DNA of 64,000 bases from Colius striatus (GCF_028858725.1 NC_084769.1:11905501-11969500), one strand, 5' to 3'; counted from the stretch's first letter, positions 1-11,720 are shown. Notes: generated by a model not told the origin, from the letters alone. Translations and numbers: made by a program.

Positions 1-2017
1 GATTTTAAAGTCAATATTGTAAATTTAAGCTGTTGGAAGAGGACAGAGGATGTGGAAATTACCTCGGAGAATTCCTCCTATATATCTCCTTTAGGTCTCT
101 CCATATGGATAAGCACAGACACCAAGAGTTCAAGCTGCCCTGGCCTAAGCCAGGCAACATCCCTCAGCAATAATCCGAGATGACTCATATTAGCCAAAAA
201 GTCTGTTTTCAAATCCTTATATTTTCAGCCCTCTCTGCTGTGGGAGTCATAAATTATGTTAACATATTCACTAGATAGCAGAGTGAGATCACCAAATTCA
301 TTTCTCACAATACAACAAGCAATCATGAGATAGGAAAAGATCTGCAGACGCTTTCAGTACCATGCTGGGCAAAATTGAAGGCAGTGATTTTTAGTGATTT
401 TTTTTCTTTTTCTCTCTAAGTGAGATACGACACAGATTGTTCGAAAAGTTTTGTATTTGCCCAAACATTTAAGGAAATATCATGAGGAATGTATCACTGA
501 AGGATTTACATGGCTGTTCCATAATTGAAAATAAAAATGATTTGAGAACTTTAGCTGAGAAATATTGACATGAAATCAAAATGAGGATCAAAAGCAGACT
601 TTCTAAGACTATTTTGGAGCTAGATGAGAAAAAGTGAAGCGTAGTTCCCATCCCATAAAACAAGGTAGGAGAACCTTGCTTAAGAGGATAATTGCTTTTC
701 TGTGACTAAGGCCTACTTTACATCAATAATTGTTTTTCTCAGATAAGATAATTAAGGTGAAGATGATGATATAGATGATGTAATGCTTTTTACTTCTACT
801 GAATCATTTAGGATGGAGAAAACATTTCACCTTCAAGCTGTAACTTCCATCCTTTGATGTAATTAAAGGCCTAAAAAGAATATAGCATCCAAGACATGCT
901 TCGTTTCAGTCATTCCCTGTATTATTTCAAGGAGCAGATAATGTTACATTTTTAGCACTATTATTTGTTTTATAAAGGAGATAATCCCAAGCCTACTTTT
1001 AAACAAATAGTAAGTTTCCTAATTATTTCAAATGCTTTAGGTTAAGGTCTAAAAAAACCTTGAAAACATTTAGACCTCTGATAAGATCAGACTCAGAATG
1101 TTCTGAGTGTCTAAACTGAGAATAAGAGGTCAGCTTCCTAGTAGGGTAAGTAGAGTTGTACTGATTTACAACAATTGCATATCTGTTACAGCTATGATTC
1201 CATTTTACATGGCCTGTAGCATCAGGCCTATGTTTTACCTAATTTACCAGAAAGATAACCAAAGTTCATCATTTGCACAGGCAGAAGATTCTGGCATTTT
1301 TTTTTAAAGATCAAGGAATTCCTCAAATTGACAAAAATCATGTTAAATAATCATGTAAATGAGAATTACATAAGCACACTATGCAATTAATTACAAAGTT
1401 TGTTGTGAACTTGTTTCTTCATCACTCCACTGCCATGTTCTGGAGCCAAACCACTGCAACAGCAACCCTTATCTGGAATAACCAAGCAGTATGCCAGATG
1501 TAGTACACTGGTTTTTTTCTTACAATGTCATATGACAAAACTTATTCACCATACTCTGGTTTTAACAGTCAATCAAAACGATAATTGAAATGCCTGTTAT
1601 TAATTGCTTTGCTGAAAGGAAAGGATTGTGTTAGATATAATTGTGTAGAGGCAGCTGCACGTGGGTAGAATAAAGGCAGCAGTTTCTAATCCCAAGGACC
1701 TGGGGGATGAAACTCAGATTAAAAATTCCTTTTTAACAAATTAGAGAAATCTCGTGGAAAAAAAGATAGCTATTCAATAAGAGAACATACAACATTCTAC
1801 AGTCACTCAGGATTCACCAACAACATACATAAGATAAGGAATAACTGGACAGTCCATACTGTTGCAGAAAGTTTTGAGGACTGATGCGAAATTCAAGTTC
1901 AACATCACTTAACAACACTGTGCTGTTGCAAAAGAGAGAAACTCTTGTACTAAGAAATATAAACAGGGGTATCATTTATAGAATGATGATGTAATCCTTC
2001 TGTTATTCTTAGCATTG
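1..2017. other. Non-coding, AT-rich, no gene seen
   Basis: I see no exon with usable splice sites, no RNA gene and no recognisable repeat here. Given the ropporin exon downstream on the + strand, this could be intron of that gene or degraded DNA from it. I looked for the N-terminal ropporin exons (the RIIa-like docking region) and did not find them. Confidence 0.5.
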
Positions 2018-2150
2018 GTAAGCTGGAGTGTTTTGTCCAGTTTTGGGCATCATATTTCAAGAAAGATGTGTATCAGCTGAAAACTCCAGATGAGAGTAAC
2101 TAAAATTTTATTAAACAAATCACACAGGCAGGACTGAGCAATTTCAGGTT
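2018..2150 (+). mobile_element. Old CR1-like LINE fragment
   Basis: The stretch around 2025-2100 carries the CR1/reptilian LINE 3' coding signature: a 'ctggagtg…gtccagttttgggc' block followed by 'ttcaagaaagatgtg' and a decayed 'aaaactccagatgagagtaac' block. It is diverged and contains stops, so it is a dead copy. The right edge is uncertain. Confidence 0.6.
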
Positions 2151-2404
2151 GTTTACCATGGGGAACAGAACATCAAAGGTGGCATAGCAATTGTCTTAAA
2201 ATCTTTAAAACACTCCTGCAAAAATAGGGAAGTGATGCTACTCACGTTCACAGAGAAAAGAAAATAAAACAGTAGGTTAAAATGCAACATGGAATATTTA
2301 AGCTGCCACAGCAGCTCAGGGGAGTGGTAGCTCAGCCCCTGGCATGATGAGTACAGACATCTGTACACATAGTGCCAGGAGCTAAGCTACCACCCACCCC
2401 GAGC

Positions 2405-2577
2405 TACAGTGGAACAGACTGCCTAGATGGGTTGTGGAGTCTCCTTCTCTGGGGACACTCAAAACCCACCTGGAAAAATTCCTGTGTGACCTAGGTGGTC
2501 CTGCTCTAGCAGGGGAGTTGGACTAGATGATCTTTTGAGCTCCCTTCGAACCCTTAAGATTCTGTCATTCTGTGATC
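2405..2577 (+). mobile_element. CR1 LINE, 3' end fragment
   Basis: Typical CR1 tail on the + strand: a 'gactgcctagatgggttgtgg' block, then 'gttggactagatgatct', closing with a near-repeat of the 'attctgt(g/c)at' terminal octamer at about 2558-2577. It is heavily 5'-truncated, as most avian CR1 copies are. Confidence 0.9.
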
Positions 2578-3556
2578 TCTGGTCTAGCCTTGGGCCAGAT
2601 GGAGAGACCAGATGACTACAGGTTTGCATTCTTTATTTTGACATCTTTAAGTTTGATGTCATAGGTCTAAATTATTGTATATCTGCTGTGGCTTGTGGTG
2701 ATGTTCCTCCAGACATCAAGATGGGTACCTTGGACAGAATGGAAAAGACTTCATACCAGAACTCTTAAGGTCCTGAACCAAAGAGCAAGAAATAGTTTCC
2801 CCACTTCTGAGGCACATATATAAAGCAGTGGTAATTTACACCCACGGGCTTTTCGTTATATTTATTATTCCAGTAATATTATTACACTGCCTACATTTTC
2901 AGTTTGGATAATCTGCTTCCAGCTCAACATCCATAAATATTCTATATGGTGAACATAAATATAAAGGATGGTGACTACTAGTGCATTAGCTGTTTCAATA
3001 TAGTAGAAAGGAGATTATTTCTTCAGCTGTGCTTCCTTTGGCCCAGAAGGTTTATGGTTTTCATACTCACATCCCTTGCTCACCCAACTTTGGCTGGTTC
3101 CAAAGAAAGAATATGCATGAATAAATGTCCACTAACAAATTAAAAATTATAGTCAGACCACATTTCTGTAAAATTAACATCCTTCCAGATGTTACAGAAG
3201 TAATTACTTCCTGTACTCACCCTGTTAATTTGACCTGTATTTTTATAACTTGTAATCACTATGTGTTTCCACTTCTTCCTCCCATTTTACTTCTGGAGTG
3301 ATTTTGCTATAATCTCTCTTAAATGTACCCACCAAACGTGTGTTTTAGGCATCCAGTTAGTCTGATATCACTGATGCTTCCTATATATCTAGACCCTAAT
3401 CATCACAGCACACCTCAAAAAGAAAAGCCTACATCAAGTCTAATTCAAGCATTTTAGGCATGATATTGGATTACAGAAAATTATGTCTTTCTCTGAATAA
3501 AGATGAAATAGAATGCATTTTTCTGTGATGCATATTTAATTTGTGCTTATCCCCAG
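2578..3556. other. Non-coding interval, probable ropporin intron
   Basis: No gene or repeat recognised. It ends in a usable splice acceptor (pyrimidine-rich 'tgcttatccccag', AG at 3555-3556) that opens the ropporin exon. Confidence 0.5.
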
Positions 3557-3717
3557 GCAGAAGGGAGAGCTACAATGCATGTAGATGAACTGGCTCACAT
3601 GTGGGAGGCACTGAATATCCCAGAAGACTTATTTGCGAGTATAATGAAAGTTAGACGTTTTACTGAAGAAATTGAGAGGCTCAATTTTTAGCCTTGACAT
3701 GTAAACTGATTGGAGAT
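3557..3717 (+). pseudogene. ROPN1: Ropporin (ROPN1-like) exon with a one-base frameshift
   Basis: The translation reads AEGRATMHVDELAHMWEALN and continues through IPEDLFASIMKVRRFTEEIE. This aligns residue for residue with the middle of mammalian ROPN1/ROPN1B (the …EELAQMW…PTDLF…RFTEEIE… segment) and better than with ROPN1L. An acceptor AG precedes it at 3555-3556 and a consensus donor gtaagt follows at 3718-3723. The frame hits TAG at 3689-3691, immediately after a run of five T (3685-3689). With one more base there, it would continue as LALTCKLIGD to the donor, as in ropporin. Ropporins have an RIIa-type dimerisation/docking domain, bind AKAP3 and rhophilin, and act in the sperm fibrous sheath. 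No other ropporin exon was found in the window. It is either a unitary pseudogene remnant or a real gene with a homopolymer base-calling error; the intact splice sites and single lesion leave both open. Confidence 0.8.
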
Positions 3718-3723
3718 GTAAGT

Positions 3724-5738
3724 TTATTCATATTTTCGTGTTGTCTTGGGTGAATACGCTGTATATTGTGATCCTGAGTTAATTTTTGTGTTGAAAAAGG
3801 AGAGAGAGCTATCACATGCTTTAACCAACTAACCACTAACCCAGCTGCTGGTTTTAAAATCAGGAGAAAATTTATTTTAGGAACAAGGGAATGATGTAAA
3901 CGATATTCTTTCAGGGATCAATGGAGCAAGAATATTTGTAGTAGTCTCTTTTCCAGCTTTTCCCTTTCCAGACACTTTGCAACAGATTTAAGCATTGGGG
4001 AAGACAGCTGGCAAGACAGGGCCAAACGTTTTAAGCTTCATCTAAAAATTTGCTAAAGCCATAGCTGTCAGGGTAGGCCCAAAAGAGTTCCTTTGTTTCC
4101 AGCATCACTCAGCAGATATGATGGATTAAAAGTATCCTAGTTCTGTCTTGCCATTCCTCACTCACTCTGATTTTGTCCCGTTAATGCAGATGACTGGAGC
4201 AAACTTCCTGTGTCAAAGGAGACAGATCAGCATCTTTTCACCACTAGCTAATATTCAGACAATGTCTGTCAAATAAACCCAAGAATATGAGGAAAACTTA
4301 GCACCACAACATATGTTTTCATTTACTAAGAAAATGAAAGGGCAGGTAGTGGTTTTGGATAATGGTAATTGACAGTTTGTATGGGAAGCAGATTACAATT
4401 TTCTCACATAAGCTCAAGAAACTGGAATGTAAAAGCCTATCAGTTAATGCTCACCTGACCAAATAGGGTCAGAGCTCTCACTATGGATTCAGAAAAATAC
4501 CTGTCTACTACCCGCAGCACTTAAATGTGTTGCTTCTTCCATTATTTTAGCCATTTAATAGAGACAGGAAAAAGGATTTATGATTTTCTATTATCAGTGG
4601 AAGACAACCACACAACTGGGCTGACGGAACTAGTTGGACGTATTGGTATGATTTATTCACTTGCAGAGCATAGGAAAGGGCCTTTCTCTCTCATCCCAAA
4701 TAGCAGTGTTGGGCAAATGTTTACATACTGAGGACTGCATAGTTCCATAATTCAGACGTGAGGCCATTTGGAGGATTAACAGAGCACTAGTTATGTTACT
4801 GGCATATTATTGGTTATTGGTATCACCCACTTCAGTTTGTAGTTGAAAGCTTTCATTCAGATGAGATCAGGCCATGGATGTGAGCAAGGCAATAAATTGC
4901 ACTGAGATAATCAATGGTGGACTTGAAGAAAAAAAAAGTAGAAGAAAAAGGTTATGATTCAGAATTGCAGAATTATTTAGCTTGGAAGGGATCTCCTGAA
5001 ATCATCCAAATGATCTGGTACCACTCAAATAGAAGTTCAAGATTCAAGCAGAAATTTGTGGATAAAGCTCTATTGGCTGCTTGCAATATAAGTATATTAT
5101 TTCATAAGTCTGTCAGATATTATTATCTCTGAATCAACTCCTAAAACTAGAGTTAGACTATTTAACCTTGTTGAGACAAACTTAATTTACTCTTGCCTTC
5201 AATACTCTCACCATTAGTACTATTTCCAAAACCTGCCTCAAGAGAAATTCGGATAACCATTTTAATTAGAGTCATCTCTCTTCAAATATTTTATTTACTG
5301 GTCTTCCCTTGCTTCATTTTTTTCTTAGAATGAAAATGAGAAATGTTTTGAGAAATTCATCTGTTGTTCTTCCTCTAAAGCCATCAGATTCTAGATCTGC
5401 CATTAATCTTACATGCTGTGGAAATTCCCTGTGTGTTTTTAAAGCTCATTTTGATGTCATGGTAGACTTTATATTTAGTTGAGCAATAAATAAATAGCAC
5501 CATGAAATTTTAGCCAAAAAACCCCCTCCCATTATTTCCATTCACATATTTTCACTAATAAAACATTATTCCCGTCAGTAGGATTCCCTAAAAATGCAAG
5601 TTTTGACGAGTATTCTATGAAGTACCAGTGAAGTTGTCCTAGTGTTACTTCAATCGAAAATGAGCATCGATTTATCTTAAGGAAACAACGAGTCACACTT
5701 TGGTTTAAATGCAGTGCTAACTATTTTATGTTCCCGTG
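3724..5738. other. Non-coding interval
   Basis: No CR1 tail or exon recognised. The short open frames at 4525-4731 and 4914-5132 resemble no family I know, and they do not match the C-terminal ropporin exons that would be expected here. Confidence 0.5.
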
Positions 5739-5752
5739 GCGCCATCTCGTGG
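5739..5752 (-). promoter_or_regulatory. Candidate CTCF-binding site
   Basis: Read on the minus strand the sequence is CCACGAGATGGCGC. This fits the CTCF core consensus CCASYAGRKGGCRS at 13 of 14 positions (G instead of C/T at position 5). It lies between the ropporin exon and CCDC14. Motif match only. Confidence 0.35.
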
Positions 5753-6058
5753 GAGTCAACACTTGGGCACTAATCCTTTATGCAGCACAATGTCACCAGC
5801 CTTCCGAAAACTCAGGTTATTTAAACTGTCCTCAGCTCAGAAAGATCAAAACAGCTTCAATCTTAGTGATGTTTCCTACAACTCATCACTCGATACCCTT
5901 ACCATAGAATCATTGCGGTTGAAAAAGATTTTATGATCTCATCCATGTTGGAGCTGAGAGAATTTTAATGTGCTTTGAGTATGAAACTTCACTGAAATGC
6001 AGGCAGACAGGCCAAAGTTAGGTTCTTTTCATTTTTCCCCACTACATTTACTTATTAG

Positions 6059-6186
6059 GAAGAAGAAAATCATGGCTTATACACCCATTCACTCCAAATA
6101 CATCACAAAATCAAAATTTGATGACAAGCCTTCTGAACCACCCAGATCATGGGTCTCCCAGGCAGCGAGTCCTGCTGCAGCTTTCA
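6059..6186 (+). CDS. Candidate first coding exon of an unassigned gene
   Basis: A long pyrimidine-rich tract ends in 'acttattag' (AG at 6057-6058). It is followed by a 13-nt leader, an ATG in strong Kozak context at 6072-6074 (A at -3, G at +4), 38 open codons, and a strong donor (gtaagtat from 6187). The peptide begins MAYTPIHSKYITKSKFDDKP and continues with SEPPRSWVSQ and an Ala/Ser/Pro-rich end, which looks like real protein rather than random translation. The coding part ends in phase 1. I do not recognise the product, and no matching second exon was found before the CCDC14 promoter. It could be a small gene between ROPN1 and CCDC14, part of a larger transcript, or chance. Confidence 0.35.
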
Positions 6187-6303
6187 GTAAGTATGACTGA
6201 ATTAAAGCATATCATAGATTGAGACACTAAAAATCTAGTAGAATATTTTATCACTTATGTTCAAACCTGAGTAAAATTGCACTGCAGTTCTAGGGTCTAC
6301 AAT

Positions 6304-6390
6304 ATCTAGGTGACCCTGCTTCTGCAGGGGCGTTGGACTAGATGATCTCTAAAGGTCCCATCCAACACCTACCATTCTATGATTCTATGA
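6304..6390 (+). mobile_element. CR1 LINE 3' tail
   Basis: Contains 'aggtgaccctgcttctgcag', 'gttggactagatgatctct' and the closing 'attctatgattctatga' repeat. It is a severely truncated CR1 on the + strand. Confidence 0.9.
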
Positions 6391-6781
6391 ATACCCATCT
6401 TAATCTCATTATATCGTTACCTATAAAACTGAAAAGCTCTCTATTAAATTTATTCTTCCTCATCTAGTTTTTTTTTACTTTGATCAAGACACTCCTTAAG
6501 CCTGTTTTTGACAAATGAAGTACCTGTTTGCTGTAGGTTGTACTCCTAACTACGTAGTCATTGCTATTCATCTCCCTTCTTCTGTTTGTTATATACAAAC
6601 TAAAGGATAGAAGAATAGACAAAAAAACTGCTCATTCTCTTTCCATAGCTATGTTGTAGTTTTATTCCTTAATTGTACATTTATGGGGGTTTCAGCACCA
6701 GTTATCATCTATATTCTTGTCCTACTTGTCTCATCAAAAGCTCCTAATTTTGTGAAATACCCTCTGAAATCCACACAAATT

Positions 6782-7146
6782 TTTGGTTGTAACTCATTCA
6801 GAAGCAAGCTTAATATTAGTTTGTGCTTGTGCTTGGTCATGCTTAGGTTAGTACTTAATTAGATCATTAGATCTTATTAGTGCTGGTATCTGGAGACTTC
6901 CAGAACTTACATGGAATGAGAAGATGACTTGATTTTCCTGGGTAGACACTGAAAAAGCCTCATTTGGTTGTAACCCATTCGGAAGCAAGCTTAATATTAG
7001 TTTGTGCTAGTGCTTGATCATGCTTAGTTTAGTACTTAATTAGATCATTAGATCTTATTAGTGCATGTATCAGGAGACCTCCAGAACTTATGTGGAATGA
7101 GAAGATGACTTGGTTTTCCTGGGTAGGTACTGAAGAAGCCTCATTT
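6782..7146. repeat. 181-bp tandem duplication, two copies
   Basis: Copy 1 is 6782-6962 and copy 2 is 6963-7143, with the repeat end 'cattt' shared at the junction. By eye there are about 15 substitutions and no indels, roughly 92% identity. The unit is AT-rich and contains 'gaagcaagcttaatattag' and 'agatcattagatcttatta'. It is not CR1 and no open frame is conserved between the copies. Confidence 0.9.
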
Positions 7147-8748
7147 TCTGATGAAACTGTATTGCATGACAAATGCCTTCTCTCATCCTTAGTAGCTACA
7201 TTTCCTTTGCTTTCACTTCTTCCTGAAATGAAAGAGATTTTCTCTGAAAATTATCTCCTCAAAAATCTTCAGTCTCCAAAAACTAAGCTCGAAGTATATT
7301 TATTTCTTCATCATTATTAAGCACATTGGTCTTGTATACAGTTTGCTGTATGCCTTGGTATTTCAACTTGAATTCTAAATTGTTTAGATTAAGAACAAGC
7401 TTTTTGTCATTTTCACCTCTGCTTCATGCACCATGGACAGCACCTCGAGCATTAACATTGCACATACAAACATTTGTATGTTTTAATTGTTCATAATTTG
7501 AGCAGCTTTTCCCTGGTTAATGACTTGAGACTTTTCCTCCACATGTATTTTTGTCCTGTATTGCACTGGTCGTGTCCCTGTTCTCTAAATCATGTCCACT
7601 TTGTTAACCACTTTCTGGTAGGGAGAGCACAGTAGAGTTAATATTCAGTTATTTTCTAACATGCTTTTTCTATGTAGATGGTCCAATGCATGATGGCTTC
7701 TGTTAAAGTATCATAACCTACTTCACATTTTGTTCTGTTTAACTACTTGTACATAATTGTACAGTATTTGGAAAAAAATAATTCATTATCCTTCCTCACT
7801 AACAACAATATAATGCTTATTTCTTTATATAAACTAATTCTTTAGATATGGCTCAACAACAACAATCAGATGAATAATGGAAACCCAAGAAGCCCCTTTC
7901 AACTATTCAAGGCAATATTGCTCATCATTATACTTTTAATTATGTTGCATTTTCCATCTTTTTTCCTCTTTTAAACTGTCTTTAGCATTATTTCTACACC
8001 ACTTGTAAGACTGTCAGATTGCTTTTGCAAAGGCTGATCAAACTTGGCCTCAATCACATCCAAAATGGTGCCACTGGGAATGTTTGGGGAATTATAGTTG
8101 TTTGTAAAGCAGGAAGAAAAGATGAAAATTATTTCCTAAATTGCAATGGGATTAAATGGGATTTAATTTTCCCTCTGAAACATAGCTAGATCATGAGTAT
8201 GAATAACAATCTAACACCATGTATGAATGCAGCACATGACATTGAAGCATTTCAGTGTGTAAGACAAAAAAGAAGCTTTTTTTAAATCACAATTTTCCCA
8301 TACCAACCAAACAGATCCAGAGATATTCAGTGATGTCCCACACTGCTTCAATGAAAAAAGTTAATGTCAGACAGAAAAAAACACTTAGCTCTCCTGATAG
8401 CTAAATCTACACTCAGAACACATTGCTAGTAACTCTTGCAGTTTTATCACAAGTCTCATGACAGCTTGAACTTTTCTTTAAAGACTAACCACTTGGAGGT
8501 CTGTGATACCATGAGACTTTTTATCCTTTATGCATTTTTTTTTACTTTTACAGTTGCATTTTTAAAAATTATTTTTGAGACAATCTTACTATTTCATCTG
8601 TAGAGTCCAAATACTTCAGTTGACAAGAATGGAACTTAGTAGCCTTCTGCATTAATTTTCCTTTCCATGTAAAAAAGGTTATTCTACATGTCTTTAAATA
8701 ATACACCAAATCAAAACATGGGATCGTGGTTTGGGAAGGATTCCTTTT
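7147..8748. other. Non-coding, AT-rich interval
   Basis: Nothing recognised apart from ordinary AT-rich sequence and short A/T homopolymers. The open frame at 7090-7320 begins inside the tandem duplication and has no splice or family support. Confidence 0.5.
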
Positions 8749-9369
8749 TCACAGTATCATAGAACTGTTGCAGTTGGAGGAGACCTCTAGAGATCCAATG
8801 CCCTGCGAAAGGTGGTTCACCTCAATCAGGGAGCACAGGAATGTGTCCACGTGGGCTTGGAAATTTCTGAGAAGGAAACTCCACGCATTCCCTGGGCAGC
8901 CTGAGCCACAGTTCACTCACTCTCACAGAAAGGAGTTTCTCTTCACATTCAAGTGGAACTTTCTGTGTTCTAGCTTGTGCCAGTTACCCCTTGACCTGTT
9001 ATTGGGCATTACAGAAGACTGATCCCACCCTCTTGACATCCAGTATTTAGGTACTTATAAGTGTTGATGAGGTCTCTGCTCAGTTTTCTCTTCTCCAGGC
9101 TAAACAGACCAAGGTTTCACAGCCTTTCCTCATATGAAAGATGTTCCAGTCACCTGATCACCTTGGTGGCACTGCATTGGACTCTCTACAGCAGTTCCCT
9201 TGTCTCTCTTGAGCTGGGAAGCCCAGAACTGAACACACGACTCCAGATGAGGCCTCATCAGGGCAGAGTAGAGGGAGAGAAGAATCTCTGGCAGTCTGCT
9301 GCCCACACTCTCCTGATGCCTCCCAGGGTGCCATTGTGCCACAAGGGCACATTGCTGGTTCATGCTTAA
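8749..9369 (-). mobile_element. CR1 LINE fragment, reverse orientation
   Basis: Reads as the reverse complement of CR1: 'acagtatcatagaactgttg' at the 3'-end side, then 'agagatccaatgccctgcga', 'tcttctccaggctaaacaga', and 'actgaacacacgactccaga' towards the 5' side. It covers about 620 bp of the CR1 3' coding region and tail. Open frames inside it on both strands are CR1 remnants, not host genes. Confidence 0.9.
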
Positions 9370-10461
9370 TGTGGTTTTTAATCTGTTACGTGTTGCTAAA
9401 CAATTTGGGATAACTTTTCTTTAACTATTTAAATTGTCACACTCACATCTATCAGTTCAATGAGAACTTACCAATAAACTTCTATAAACTCTCTTAAGAA
9501 AAAAATATACCAATGGTTCTGGCACTGGTTTGGTAGTTGCCACCCATCTTTTTGAGCTGTTTCATATTCCATTTTTCTAGTTTCTGTTCCTTCCCTCAGT
9601 AGTTCTATTGCAGTGATCTTACTTAAAATTTTTCAAAGAGAAAAATTGAAGCAGTCTCCAAATTCCTGCCTGAAAACCTTCTGGGTTTTTTTTTTTCACA
9701 AGAGGATAAATATCTTCACAATATAGTTTTACTTCAATATCAGCATAGTTCCAGTGCAAATGTTAACCCAGCAATATCTAATAACACAACTTGTACATTG
9801 GGAAAGCACAGATGTTGAATATTTATATGCACTTCTGCTGTAGTTCTCTTAATAACATAGTAATGTAACCACATTTTCAGCCTGAGTAAATGTAATTGCT
9901 TTCAATGCCATGTTTTCAGAAGGTCTATTTATTCAGCTAATAAAAGCAAAGATGTGCACAATACTAATATGCCTGTGTGTGTGTGAAGCCTGAGGTACCA
10001 TCCTTTATGATCCACGTACACGGGTTTTTTCAAGGATTGCTAGAGAAGATTTAACACAAGCTGAAATCCCGTGTGGAGAATGAGGAAGTGCTGGTTTTAG
10101 CCTGTACACAGAACACTGACAGTTCTCTTTGACTTCCTATTAGCCTGCTTTTAGCTATTGTACCCTTGAGGACTTCCAGGACATGGACTGTAGAAGGTGC
10201 TGATGTTGTTTTATGTGCACTCCCTCACAGAGATGTCTGAGTTTTCCTTCAGGGTGGCCCACTCATCTGCAAAACCAGTTTTCCATTGTGTTTTATGAAT
10301 GCACGGAGTACCTGTTCCACAGAGTCTGCTGCACCTAAATTATCTCTAAGGCACCTGACAACATGCTGTGGAAGCACAGGGATGGGAAGAACCAGCTATG
10401 TGAGATTTTTTTCTTATTAAGTAGAGAGTCGGGTGCTGAGTAGGGGCGAGGGCTGAGCACT
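9370..10461. other. Non-coding interval
   Basis: No gene or older repeat recognised. There is a short (TG)n run near 9973-9984. Confidence 0.5.
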
Positions 10462-11025
10462 GAGCTTGTATCAGAAATAGTGTGACCAGCAGGACCAGGG
10501 CAGTGATTATCCCCTGTACTCAGCACTGGTAGCGCTGCACTTCGAGAGCTGTGTTCAGTTCTGGGCCACTCAATAGAAGAAGGACACTGAGATGCTGGAG
10601 TGTGTCCAGAGATGGGCAACGAAGCTGGTAAAGAGTCTACAGCACAAGTCAGATGAGGAGTGGCTGAGGGAGCTGGGGTTATTTAACCTGGAGAAGATGA
10701 GGTTGAGGGGAGACATGATCAGCCTCTACAGCTATCTGAAAGGAGGTTGTAGCGAGGTGGGGATCAGTGTCTTATCCCAAGTAACGAGTGATAAGACAAG
10801 AGAAAATGGGCTCAAGTTGCTCAAGAGAAGGTTTAAACTGGAGATAAGGGAGAACTTTTGCCCTGAGAGGGTTGGTAGGCGCTGTCCCAGGCTGCCCAGG
10901 GAGGTGATGAGTCCCCATCCCTGGAGATATTGAAAACCCGTGTAGCTGAGGTGCTGAGGGCCGCGGGCTACCGACACGCCTGGCAGTGCGGTTGGACTCG
11001 GTGACCTTAGCGGTGTGTTCCACCC
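10462..11025 (+). mobile_element. CR1 LINE fragment abutting the CCDC14 promoter
   Basis: Carries the end of CR1 ORF2: the open frame 10592-10933 includes [27 protein letters not shown] and RLPREV, all standard CR1 C-terminal motifs. It continues to the CR1 3' region (…cggttggactcggtgacctt…). The tail from about 10950 is unusually CpG-rich compared with the sister copy at 30320-30446. It is the same subfamily as the element at 29350-30446. Confidence 0.9.
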
Positions 11026-11720
11026 GCAGCGCTGCCGCCGCAGCCCCTCAGACCCCAGCAGCCACTCCCCCTCACAGCCCCACAGCCCGCCTTGGCCCCG
11101 CCCATTCCCTTTCCCTCCTCCGATTGGCTCCTCGGCGCTCACTCTCCGCCAATCTGTGGCCGCGCCCGGAGACGCAGCCCCTCCCCCTTCCCGCGCTGGC
11201 TGCCGCCGGCGGGCAGTGAGCTGCCGCCACGGGGGGGAGCGGGGGAGCCGTTGGCCCCGCCCCCCGCAGCGTCTGTGCCGGACGGCACCGCGATTGGTCG
11301 GCGCGGGGCGCGTGGGCGGCGGCGGAGCGGGCGGCGGGCGGCGGGTGGCCCCGCCCCTGCGGAGCCGGACCCAGATCCTGACCCGGAGCCCGGCCGCGGC
11401 TCAAGCCGGGGTCTTGGCTATGGCCGTGTCGGCGGCCAGGCCAGGGGCTCGGCGGCCATGCAAGGTGCGTGCGCGGCGGGGGCCCGGCGGAGCCTCTCCT
11501 TGTCTACAGTCGGGTTTCGGTCCCTCTTTTGGTGCCTCGGCCGCCGCACGATTTGTCCGGAGCGGGGGTGGGAGAGTGTCCCCGCGAGGGCGACAGGCCT
11601 AACGACTCCCGGAGTACGGCCTTCGGGCGCGGAGCGCCTTTGCCCTGGGCTTCTCCCCGCAGCCCTGCGGCAGGGCTCCGCGGGGTTCTGTGCTTCGGGA
11701 GGGAATACCGCAGCAAGCTT
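10945..11720 (+). promoter_or_regulatory. CCDC14: CpG island and promoter of CCDC14
   Basis: A dense GC/CpG block in an AT-rich neighbourhood that spans the first coding exon. Visible elements are three CCAAT boxes (ATTGG at 11123-11127, CCAAT at 11149-11153, ATTGG at 11293-11297) and several GC boxes (CCCCGCCC near 11096, 11254 and 11348). There is no TATA box. This looks like a housekeeping/cell-cycle promoter with NF-Y and Sp1-type sites; the transcription start is probably between about 11250 and 11410. The left edge overlaps the CR1 tail. Confidence 0.8.
11420..11464 (+). CDS. CCDC14: CCDC14 exon 1, coding part
   Basis: Encodes [15 protein letters not shown]; donor gtgcgt at 11465; ends in phase 0. 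The basic N-terminus lies inside the CpG island. The frame stays open upstream but has no earlier ATG. Confidence 0.85.

Noticed and set aside
4525-4731. Possible next ropporin exon
   Set aside because: The translation does not match the C-terminal part of ropporin and there is no acceptor in the right phase.
9061-9369. 102-codon + strand frame
   Set aside because: Lies inside an antisense CR1 copy.
10592-10933. 113-codon + strand frame
   Set aside because: Recognisable C-terminus of CR1 ORF2, not a host gene.
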